DNA from: Erysipelotrichaceae bacterium | GTDB taxonomy: Bacteria > Bacillota_I > Bacilli_A > Erysipelotrichales > Erysipelotrichaceae | Length of the DNA: 5,833 nt | Assembly (NCBI GenBank): GCA_020026035.1 | Contig: JAHHRC010000083.1 | Coordinates: 1-5,833, forward strand | Reading direction: 5' to 3' | Shown here: piece after piece, positions 1 to 5,326 of the stretch | Numbering within the stretch: position 1 is the first letter of the stretch | How the letters are laid out: every line of letters begins with the position of its first letter | The notes under the pieces: model-generated | Told to the model about the DNA's origin: nothing | The model's input: only the letters and a program-made list of their open reading frames with translations | Database searches by the model: none | Translations under genes and position numbers: made by a program

Positions 1-476
1 CCTAATTGTTCTACATGGGTCAACACATGAATTCCCTTACTTGCAAGCATACTTTCACAAATCGCACCAACAACCACCAAAGGTGCCGTCAAACGACCAG
101 AAAAATGCCCACCACCACTCAAATCATGGAAGCCATCATACTTTGTATACGCCACATAATCCGCATGCGAAGGTCGTACAACAAACCCATCCTGCGCATA
201 GTCTTTCCGTCTTACATTCGTATTCTCAACAACAATCGTAATTGGACTACCTTGCGCATAGCCATCCTTGACACCACTCAAAAAGCGCACTTCATCACTT
301 TCAATTCGCGCCGTACTCAACATCCCATCGGCTTTCCGAAGTTTCATACGTTCCTGAATAAACGCTTCATCAATCATTGTACCAGCCACAATGCCATCAA
401 GCACACAACCAACACAAGAACCATGCGACTCACCAAACAATGTCACCCGTAACGCATTTCCCATACTATTTGCCAT
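1..476 (-). CDS. aroC: Chorismate synthase, N-terminal part (cut by window edge)
   Basis: Catalyses the last shikimate-pathway step, converting 5-enolpyruvylshikimate-3-phosphate to chorismate with reduced FMN, in the cytoplasm. I translated the reverse strand by hand: it stays open from the ATG at 476 to the left edge, giving 158 residues of a protein normally around 360-390. It starts MANSMGNALRVT and reaches the family hallmark GESHG at residues 15-19. Further conserved blocks are RPSHADY near residue 100 and GGGHFSGRLTAP near residue 120, the latter fitting the second chorismate synthase signature as I remember it. The ATG at 476 is chosen because GGAGG lies 7 bases upstream and because it gives the usual distance to GESHG; an internal Met5 is the only alternative. 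The first 11 bases overlap the end of aroB, so the two are almost certainly co-transcribed and probably translationally coupled. The C-terminal half lies outside the window. Confidence 0.95.
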   Translation of the reverse strand, partial: MANSMGNALRVTLFGESHGSCVGCVLDGIVAGTMIDEAFIQERMKLRKADGMLSTARIESDEVRFLSGVKDGYAQGSPITIVVENTNVRRKDYAQDGFVVRPSHADYVAYTKYDGFHDLSGGGHFSGRLTAPLVVVGAICESMLASKGIHVLTHVEQL

Positions 477-1446
477 CCGTATACCTCCAAAGATCAAAGT
501 AAGTCGAACCAAGCGTCTTCACTCGCACCACTTCAATTCCATCTTGTTTACTCTTTTTATCATGTTTCAAAGAAGAACAAAGCAATTCTTCATCCACATC
601 AATATCAATTGGTAACGAATATTTCAACAACACCCGCTTCACTCGTTCTACCAATATTTCATCATCAATCATGGCAAGCATACCAATCCCAACCGCTTCG
701 CCGTGCAACAAAGAACTATGCATTTCTATTGCATGCCCTAGTGTATGCCCAAAGTTCAATACCTTCCGTATGCCACCTTCAAATTCATCACGTTCTACGA
801 CTTCTTTCTTCACAAGAAGCGATCTTACAACCACTTCTTCAAGCACATCGTCTAAACAACACTCTTCAATCAATACAAACAATTCCGGATCCATAATCAA
901 TCCACACTTCAAACTTTCCACAAGCCCATTATGCAGTTGCCTTTGGTCCAAGGTTTGCAAGACATCTAAGTCCACAACAACCATAGAAGGAGGATAAAAT
1001 GATCCAACTAAGTTCTTACAGCCACAAAAATCAATCGCCGTCTTTCCACCAATACTAGAATCCACCTGTGCTAATAAGGTCGTAGGAATTTGCACATAGG
1101 AAATACCACGCATATATAACGAAGCAGCTAAACCACACAAATCCCCGACAACGCCACCCCCTAAGGCAATGACAAGATCATGTCGATTCAAATCAAACTC
1201 GACAAACTTTCCTAATATGTATTGAAGCGTATCAAAGTTCTTCGAAGCCTCACCTTGTTCAAATAACACAACATGACAAGCAAATTGTTCACACAAACAT
1301 TCCACATAACAACCAGGAACCCCCATATCACTTACAACAACAACCTTTGCGTTGGTACTTAAAAGCGATGAAACCTCATTCAAAAGCCCCTTTCCAATAT
1401 AGATCGGATATGTATTTGTATTTGTTTGTACATTGATTGTTTGCAT
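466..1446 (-). CDS. aroB: 3-dehydroquinate synthase
   Basis: Second step of the shikimate pathway: cyclises DAHP to 3-dehydroquinate, using NAD+ and a divalent metal, in the cytoplasm. The 326-residue product carries the family landmarks in order: NAD-binding GGGVVGD at 96-102, the PTTLLAQVDSSIGGK block at 121-135, KNLVGSFYPP at 144-153, VESLKCGLI at 176-184, NFGHTLGHAIE at 231-241 and HGEAVGIG at 248-255. By comparison with the fungal enzyme the metal ligands would be E177, H234 and H248, all present. A KHDKKSKQDG segment near 294-303 matches the C-terminal family motif. It is slightly shorter than typical bacterial AroB (about 340-365). The ATG at 1446 is preceded by AAGGGA at 7 bases, a moderate Shine-Dalgarno sequence. 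The gene is first in this operon as seen here, and its TAG stop overlaps the start of aroC. The protein is rather cysteine-rich in its first 60 residues. Confidence 0.97.
   Translation of the reverse strand: MQTINVQTNTNTYPIYIGKGLLNEVSSLLSTNAKVVVVSDMGVPGCYVECLCEQFACHVVLFEQGEASKNFDTLQYILGKFVEFDLNRHDLVIALGGGVVGDLCGLAASLYMRGISYVQIPTTLLAQVDSSIGGKTAIDFCGCKNLVGSFYPPSMVVVDLDVLQTLDQRQLHNGLVESLKCGLIMDPELFVLIEECCLDDVLEEVVVRSLLVKKEVVERDEFEGGIRKVLNFGHTLGHAIEMHSSLLHGEAVGIGMLAMIDDEILVERVKRVLLKYSLPIDIDVDEELLCSSLKHDKKSKQDGIEVVRVKTLGSTYFDLWRYTDGK
484..488 (-). promoter_or_regulatory. Shine-Dalgarno site of aroC, inside aroB
   Basis: On the minus strand the sequence reads GGAGG, 7 bases before the aroC ATG at 476. 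It lies within the last codons of aroB, so ribosomes finishing aroB pass over it. This fixes the aroC start and supports coupled translation. Confidence 0.8.
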
Positions 1447-1472
1447 ACTAGAATCCCTTTTCTTTCGTTGCT

Positions 1473-1481
1473 ATTTTAACA
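1473..1481 (-). promoter_or_regulatory. Probable extended -10 promoter of aroB-aroC
   Basis: On the minus strand the sequence reads TGTTAAAAT, an extended -10 element (TGn plus TAAAAT). It would start transcription near 1466 and leave about 20 bases of leader containing the aroB Shine-Dalgarno sequence. No convincing -35 box is found 16-18 bases upstream, which is tolerable for extended -10 promoters. It is a prediction from sequence only. Confidence 0.45.
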
Positions 1482-1501
1482 CTTTTTAGACACAATGACT
1501 T

Positions 1502-1510
1502 TGCTATAAT
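1502..1510 (+). promoter_or_regulatory. Extended -10 promoter of the membrane-protein gene
   Basis: The sequence TGCTATAAT is a perfect extended -10 (TGn followed by the consensus hexamer TATAAT at 1505-1510). The -35 candidate at 17-bp spacing, CTTTTT at 1482-1487, is poor. Transcription should start about 7 bases after the hexamer, that is at or next to 1517, the A of the ATG of the following gene. The aroB promoter lies back to back with it within about 30 bp, so polymerase binding at one may hinder the other. Confidence 0.6.
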
Positions 1511-1516
1511 AGAAAC

Positions 1517-1999
1517 ATGACAAACAAACGATTCTACATTCTAATACCACTTCTATTCACAATTCCCTTCCTCAACCAAAACATCTTAGACCTAAACTAC
1601 ACCGCTCTTATCAACAATCCAACCCTACGTCTTAGAACCCTTCCACTTATACCAGCACTAAGCATTCTATTTTATATGCTCTACCATACCTATCATCCAA
1701 AAGACGTACGTAACCTTATCCTTACAACCATCCTTACCATCCTCATCCCTTATCCAGAAAACGAAAACTTCCTCGCCACCTTACATGTCATTGTTGGCTA
1801 CGTTGCCTTATACCAACTCAACAAACTACTCTTACACGATTTACTCCTTTATCCAAAAATCAAACACTTCTACCTAATAGGCATTCTACTAACCACACTA
1901 TCCATTGCCTATTCCATGCAGATCAGTGGACTTGCACAAATCGTTTACACTACCTTTACCTCAATCACCATTCTTCGCTTGTACAACACCAAAACATAA
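1517..1999 (+). CDS. Unrecognised polytopic membrane protein, probably from a leaderless mRNA
   Basis: I do not recognise this 160-residue protein. It is extremely hydrophobic, with about five or six likely membrane segments (roughly residues 5-20, 41-58, 65-80, 85-107, 117-134 and 134-155) joined by short loops such as YHPKDVRN and PYPENEN. There is no signal peptidase site and no catalytic motif I can name. The start is well constrained: an in-frame TGA lies at 1496-1498, no start codon lies between it and the ATG at 1517, and the next in-frame Met is about residue 54. No Shine-Dalgarno sequence precedes the ATG, while a strong -10 element ends 6 bases before it. By my count the coding strand over 1561-1980 has 31 G against 137 C, and G-ending codons are nearly absent outside ATG. 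The long open frame, promoter and matching terminator argue that it is a real single gene. Confidence 0.7.
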   Translation: MTNKRFYILIPLLFTIPFLNQNILDLNYTALINNPTLRLRTLPLIPALSILFYMLYHTYHPKDVRNLILTTILTILIPYPENENFLATLHVIVGYVALYQLNKLLLHDLLLYPKIKHFYLIGILLTTLSIAYSMQISGLAQIVYTTFTSITILRLYNTKT

Positions 2000-2019
2000 T
2001 ACTGGTTGTTGTACTTTTT
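1981..2019 (+). terminator. Intrinsic terminator overlapping the end of the membrane-protein gene
   Basis: The 5' arm at 1981-1990 (GTACAACACC) pairs with the 3' arm at 2004-2014 (GGTTGTTGTAC), with a single bulged T, and CTTTTTAGTTTT follows. The 5' arm is made of coding sequence and the TAA stop (1997-1999) lies in the loop. It separates the membrane-protein gene from adhE, so adhE should depend on its own promoter. Confidence 0.65.
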
Positions 2020-2044
2020 AGTTTTCTACTTGTTTGTTTTATTA

Positions 2045-2058
2045 TGTAACCGTTTACT
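2045..2058 (+). promoter_or_regulatory. Probable cre site (CcpA operator) upstream of adhE
   Basis: TGTAACCGTTTACT fits the Firmicutes catabolite-responsive element consensus TGWAANCGNTNWCA at every specified position but the last. It contains the inverted repeat GTAA/TTAC around a central CG. It lies about 65 bp upstream of the predicted adhE transcription start and shares its last base with the first Rex-type operator. At this distance CcpA could activate, or block an alternative upstream promoter; the sequence cannot tell which. Confidence 0.6.
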
Positions 2059-2075
2059 TGTGAGATAATTAACAA
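2058..2075 (+). promoter_or_regulatory. Probable Rex operator 1 upstream of adhE
   Basis: TTGTGAGATAATTAACAA has the 18-bp layout of Rex sites (TTGTGAA or TTGTTAA, four bases, then the mirror). The right half TTAACAA is perfect for the clostridial form; the left half TTGTGAG differs at one base from TTGTGAA. Rex is the NADH/NAD+-sensing repressor that commonly controls adhE in Firmicutes. The site lies just upstream of the predicted -35 box at 2082. It also contains TGAGATAAT, a possible alternative extended -10. Confidence 0.65.
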
Positions 2076-2081
2076 AAGTGG

Positions 2082-2110
2082 TTGCACTCATCTATATTCG
2101 ATGGTATTCT
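2082..2110 (+). promoter_or_regulatory. Promoter of adhE
   Basis: The -35 box TTGCAC (2082-2087) and -10 box TATTCT (2105-2110) are separated by exactly 17 bp, and TG at 2102-2103 makes the -10 extended. The predicted start is near 2117, leaving a leader of about 40 bases. It is flanked on both sides by Rex-like operators, as expected for a redox-repressed gene. TGAGATAAT at 2061-2069 is a weaker alternative, starting near 2076. Confidence 0.6.
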
Positions 2111-2121
2111 ATGCGTGTCAA

Positions 2122-2139
2122 TCGTGAAACAATTCACAT
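2122..2139 (+). promoter_or_regulatory. Probable Rex operator 2 in the adhE leader
   Basis: TCGTGAAACAATTCACAT matches TTGTGAAnnnnTTCACAA except at positions 2 and 18, with perfect inner arms GTGAA/TTCAC. It lies just after the predicted transcription start and 5 bp before the Shine-Dalgarno sequence, so bound Rex would block early elongation or initiation. Its centre is 64 bp from that of operator 1, about six helical turns. Confidence 0.6.
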
Positions 2140-2144
2140 TGTAT

Positions 2145-2150
2145 AGGAGG
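2145..2150 (+). promoter_or_regulatory. Strong Shine-Dalgarno site that fixes the adhE start
   Basis: AGGAGG lies 6 bases before the ATG at 2157. It decides against the in-frame TTG at 2082, which is the proposed -35 box and has no ribosome-binding site. Confidence 0.9.
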
Positions 2151-2156
2151 AAACAT

Positions 2157-4838
2157 ATGAGCGACGTTAAAAAAACAAAAAAAGAAGAAAAAGCAGTTCA
2201 ACCTGAATTGTCAAAGGAAGAATTGGCACAACAGGAAGTAAACGAAAAAGTAGCAAAGGCAATGGTTGCATTACAAGAATATGCAAGCTTTGACCAAGAA
2301 AAAATTGACTATATCGTAGCAAAGTGTTCCGTTGCAGCACTTGACCAACATGGAAGATTAGCTCTTGAAGCAATCGAAGAAACAGGTCGTGGTGTCTTCG
2401 AAGACAAAGCAACAAAGAACCTATTTGCTTGTGAATACGTAGTAAACCACATGCGTCATCAAAAGACAGTAGGAATCATTGATGAAGACGAAGTTAAGGG
2501 TCTAATCTATGTAGCTGAACCAGTTGGTGTCGTAGCTGGTATTACTCCAGTAACAAACCCAACATCAACAACCATCTTTAAGGCATTAATCAACTTAAAG
2601 ACAAGAAACCCAATCATCTTTGCCTTCCACCCAAATGCCCAAAAGTGTTCGGTAGAAGCCGCAAAGGTAATCTATGAAGCAGCTGTAGCAGCTGGAGCTC
2701 CAGAAAACTGTATCCAATGGATCGAACATCCTTCCATGGAAGCTACTTCCGCTCTTATGAATCATAAAGACGTATCAACAATCTTAGCTACTGGTGGTAA
2801 CGCCATGGTTAAGGCAGCATATAGCTGTGGAAAACCAGCGTTAGGTGTAGGTGCTGGTAACGTACCTGCTTACATCGAAACAACAGCTGATATCAAACAA
2901 GCAGTTAACGATATCGCAATGTCAAAAGCATTCGATAACGGTATGATCTGTGCTTCGGAACAAGCAGTCATCATCGATAACCAAATCTATGACGATGTAA
3001 AAGCAGAATTCCTACACTACAACACACACTTCTGTAGTGCAAAAGAAAAAGAACTATTAGAAAAGTTCCTATTCAATACAACTGCTTATTCTAAGACAGT
3101 CAACGAAGCAAAACTAAATCCAGCAGTTGTTGGTAAGTCCGCTTACTGGATTGCTCAACAAGCAGGATTTGAAGTAGACGAACAAACATCCATCCTAATG
3201 GCTGAATGTAAAGAAGTTGGACCAGTAGAACCTCTAACACGTGAAAAGCTATCACCAGTTCTAGCTGTACTACACGCTGACTCTGTAGAAGACGGTGTTA
3301 CAAAGGCAGAACAAATGGTACTCTTCAACGGTACAGGTCACTCTGCTGCAATCCACACTACAAATGAAGACCTTGTAAAGGAATTCGGTAAACGTGTAAA
3401 GGCTTGCCGTATTATCTGGAACTCCCCTTCTACATTCGGAGGAATCGGTAATATCTATAACTCCTTCATTCCATCCCTAACTCTAGGTTGTGGTTCATAT
3501 GGTCATAACTCTGTATCTGGAAACATTTCCACTGTTAACCTTTTGAACATTAAGAAAGTTGGACAAAGGAGAAATAACATGCAATGGTTCAAAGTACCTT
3601 CAAAGATCTATATCGAGAAAAACTCAATTGAATATCTATTAGATATGAAAGAGATGAATAAAGTATTCATCGTAACTGACCAATCGATGGTAAAACTAGG
3701 CTATGTAACACGTGTTACAGACCAACTAGAACGCCGTAGAAATAAAGTTACATACGAACTATTCTGTGACGTAGAACCAGATCCAAGTATCCAAACAGTT
3801 AAGAAGGGTCTAACATACATGGATGCCTTCCAACCAGATACAATCATCGCTCTAGGTGGTGGTTCTGCAATGGACGCTGCGAAAGCTATGTGGCTCTACT
3901 ACGAACACCCAGAAGTAAACTTCGATGACCTAAAACAAAAGTTCATGGACATCCGTAAGCGTGCCTTCCGTTACCCAGAACTAGGTAAAAAGGCAAACCT
4001 TGTATGTATCCCAACAACATCTGGTACAGGATCTGAAGTAACTCCATTCGCAGTTATCACAGATAAAGAAACAAACATTAAGTACCCATTAACAGACTAC
4101 TCTCTAACACCAACTGTAGCGATCATTGACCCAGCTCTAACAATGACACTACCAGCTACAATCACTGCAAACACAGGTATGGACGTACTAACACACGCTG
4201 TCGAAGCTTACGTTTCCATCGTTGCAAGTGACTACACAGATGCCCTAGCTCTTAAGGCAGTGCAAATGGTGTTTGAATACTTACCTCGTGCTGTAAACAA
4301 CGGACAAAACGATCCAGAAGCACGTGAAAAGATGCATAACGCATCCTGTATGGCAGGTATGGCCTTCGCCAATGCTTACCTAGGTATGAACCACTCTATG
4401 GCTCATAAGATCGGTGCTGAATTCCACGTACCACACGGACGTGCAAACGCAATCCTATTGCCTTACACAATCCGTTACAACGGTACAAAACCAGAAAAAC
4501 CAGGTATCTGGCCAAAGTACAAGTACTACGATGCTGATGAACGTTACTGCCAACTAGCAAATGCCATCGGACTACGTTTCGATAGCGTACAAGAAGGTGT
4601 ACAAAAGTTCGCTGAAGCCGTAAGACAACTTGGTGAAGACTGTGGTATCGATATGAGCTTCAACAGCCTACCATACCTAAATGAAGAGGCTTGGATGAAC
4701 GCCGTTGAAAAGCTATCTTACCTAGCATACGAAGATCAATGCTCCCCTGCAAACCCTCGTATCCCAATGGTAAAAGACATGCAAGAAATTCTACGCAATG
4801 CATGGTCTGGTAGCGTAATTACTTACAAGCAACACTAA
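2157..4838 (+). CDS. adhE: Bifunctional acetaldehyde-CoA/alcohol dehydrogenase AdhE
   Basis: Reduces acetyl-CoA to acetaldehyde and then to ethanol, oxidising two NADH; the main ethanol-forming, NAD+-regenerating enzyme of many fermenters. The family assembles into cytoplasmic filaments (spirosomes). The 893 residues fit the usual length of about 860-900. The aldehyde dehydrogenase domain spans about 25-455, with EPVGVVAGITPVTNP, the glycine-rich TGGNAMVKAA near 212-221, GVGAGNVPAYIE, and the catalytic cysteine C265 in GMICASEQ. A linker near 455-475 leads to the iron-dependent alcohol dehydrogenase domain (about 476-890), with GGGS at 567-570, PTTSGTGSE at 619-627 and metal ligands D676, H680, H746 and H760. 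All key residues of both active sites are present. The N-terminus carries a Lys/Glu-rich extension of about 20 residues relative to E. coli AdhE. It is monocistronic by its flanking terminators, with predicted CcpA and Rex control. Arginine codons are mostly CGT, suggesting high expression. Confidence 0.98.
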   Translation: MSDVKKTKKEEKAVQPELSKEELAQQEVNEKVAKAMVALQEYASFDQEKIDYIVAKCSVAALDQHGRLALEAIEETGRGVFEDKATKNLFACEYVVNHMRHQKTVGIIDEDEVKGLIYVAEPVGVVAGITPVTNPTSTTIFKALINLKTRNPIIFAFHPNAQKCSVEAAKVIYEAAVAAGAPENCIQWIEHPSMEATSALMNHKDVSTILATGGNAMVKAAYSCGKPALGVGAGNVPAYIETTADIKQAVNDIAMSKAFDNGMICASEQAVIIDNQIYDDVKAEFLHYNTHFCSAKEKELLEKFLFNTTAYSKTVNEAKLNPAVVGKSAYWIAQQAGFEVDEQTSILMAECKEVGPVEPLTREKLSPVLAVLHADSVEDGVTKAEQMVLFNGTGHSAAIHTTNEDLVKEFGKRVKACRIIWNSPSTFGGIGNIYNSFIPSLTLGCGSYGHNSVSGNISTVNLLNIKKVGQRRNNMQWFKVPSKIYIEKNSIEYLLDMKEMNKVFIVTDQSMVKLGYVTRVTDQLERRRNKVTYELFCDVEPDPSIQTVKKGLTYMDAFQPDTIIALGGGSAMDAAKAMWLYYEHPEVNFDDLKQKFMDIRKRAFRYPELGKKANLVCIPTTSGTGSEVTPFAVITDKETNIKYPLTDYSLTPTVAIIDPALTMTLPATITANTGMDVLTHAVEAYVSIVASDYTDALALKAVQMVFEYLPRAVNNGQNDPEAREKMHNASCMAGMAFANAYLGMNHSMAHKIGAEFHVPHGRANAILLPYTIRYNGTKPEKPGIWPKYKYYDADERYCQLANAIGLRFDSVQEGVQKFAEAVRQLGEDCGIDMSFNSLPYLNEEAWMNAVEKLSYLAYEDQCSPANPRIPMVKDMQEILRNAWSGSVITYKQH
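3565..3581 (+). promoter_or_regulatory. Possible internal translation start at the AdhE domain junction
   Basis: AAAGGAG (3565-3571) lies 7 bases before an in-frame ATG (3579-3581, codon 475), exactly at the boundary between the linker and the alcohol dehydrogenase domain. Initiation here would give a free 419-residue iron alcohol dehydrogenase. The motif comes from tandem AGG AGA arginine codons, whereas most other arginines in the gene use CGT, and I found no other AGG codon in it. The Arg-Arg-Asn-Asn-Met peptide itself is common in related AdhE proteins, so the nucleotide match could be chance. Confidence 0.35.
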
Positions 4839-4869
4839 AAAAATAATCCTTAATCAGGATCCTATATCC

Positions 4870-4904
4870 AAAAAAGAGTCGCTTCCTCCAAAAGCGGCTC
4901 TTTT
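4870..4904. terminator. Bidirectional intrinsic terminator between convergent genes
   Basis: A 13-bp stem (4872-4884 with 4892-4904, one T:G wobble, 7-base loop) is flanked by A and T runs. On the plus strand it ends adhE, with TTTT then CCT. On the minus strand it ends the flavoprotein operon with a better run of six T. It starts about 30 bases after the adhE stop and 5 bases beyond the stop of the convergent gene. A smaller hairpin, ATCCT/AGGAT, lies at 4846-4860. Confidence 0.85.
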
Positions 4905-4909
4905 CCTAT

Positions 4910-5311
4910 TTACAATTCAGTCACATTTCCACGCATGTCAAATTTCAACGCACACACGTCTACTACCTTTAACAACACAATGTCCGGATTTGCAACATCG
5001 CCATACGCCATTTCCAATAATGGAAGTAACGCAAACGCCTTCTTGTTCAATTCTAAATCATGCACAAACTCCACCTTACCATTCAAACGCACCCAAGCCT
5101 TTTCACTACTTGGCATCGAACAAATCTCAATATGTGGATTCTTGCAAAGCTCAGAATAGACACGCTTCTTCTTCGATGTAATAAAGTACAAATCTTCACC
5201 ATCTACCATCTTAAAGGAGAAAAAACGCACCTTCGGCATTTCTCCATCCACTGTTGCAAACGCAACTGGAGTATTCACATCTCCTAAAAAACTCATAATC
5301 TCTGTATTCAT
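4910..5311 (-). CDS. FMN-binding split-barrel protein, pyridoxamine-5'-phosphate oxidase superfamily
   Basis: A 133-residue cytoplasmic protein with the layout of the small FMN-binding split-barrel (PPOX-like) flavoproteins. Visible landmarks are AFATVDGEMPKVRFF at 17-31, LYFITSKKKRVYSEL at 41-55 followed by NPHIEIC, and WVRLNGKVEF at 73-82. The lysine-rich turn after the YFIT strand is where relatives contact FMN phosphate. Members of this length are usually not true PdxH (about 200 residues); many are uncharacterised reductases, so the substrate is unknown. The ATG at 5311 has GAGG 7 bases upstream. It follows the nitroreductase-family gene by 15 bp on the same strand and ends at a strong terminator, so it is the last gene of that operon. 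Both products probably use FMN, which suggests a shared redox role, but this is inference. Confidence 0.85.
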   Translation of the reverse strand: MNTEIMSFLGDVNTPVAFATVDGEMPKVRFFSFKMVDGEDLYFITSKKKRVYSELCKNPHIEICSMPSSEKAWVRLNGKVEFVHDLELNKKAFALLPLLEMAYGDVANPDIVLLKVVDVCALKFDMRGNVTEL

Positions 5312-5326
5312 ATTTTTTCCTCTTTC

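Noticed and set aside
6..1000. Plus-strand open frames opposite aroC and aroB (6-452, 41-241, 391-615, 609-896, 671-997)
   Set aside because: They lie antisense to clearly recognisable aroC and aroB and translate to low-complexity His/Thr/Asn/Ser-rich sequence, as expected from the reverse complement of a G/T-rich gene.
2111..2146. An 11-codon leader frame whose TAG overlaps the adhE Shine-Dalgarno sequence
   Set aside because: Its ATG lies upstream of the predicted transcription start near 2117 and has no Shine-Dalgarno sequence of its own. It would matter only if the weaker upstream promoter is used.
2082..2156. Longer adhE start at the TTG at 2082
   Set aside because: The TTG coincides with the proposed -35 box and has no ribosome-binding site, whereas the ATG at 2157 has AGGAGG at ideal spacing.
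2167..2415. Minus-strand open frame of 82 codons inside adhE
   Set aside because: Antisense to the well-conserved AdhE N-terminal region, Leu/Phe-rich shadow composition, no start signal.
3565..3581. adhE as two separate adjacent genes (aldehyde and alcohol dehydrogenase) or a recent frameshift repair
   Set aside because: The frame is continuous through the linker with no stop, and the linker peptide is typical of fused AdhE proteins. The internal start is therefore reported only as an additional possibility.
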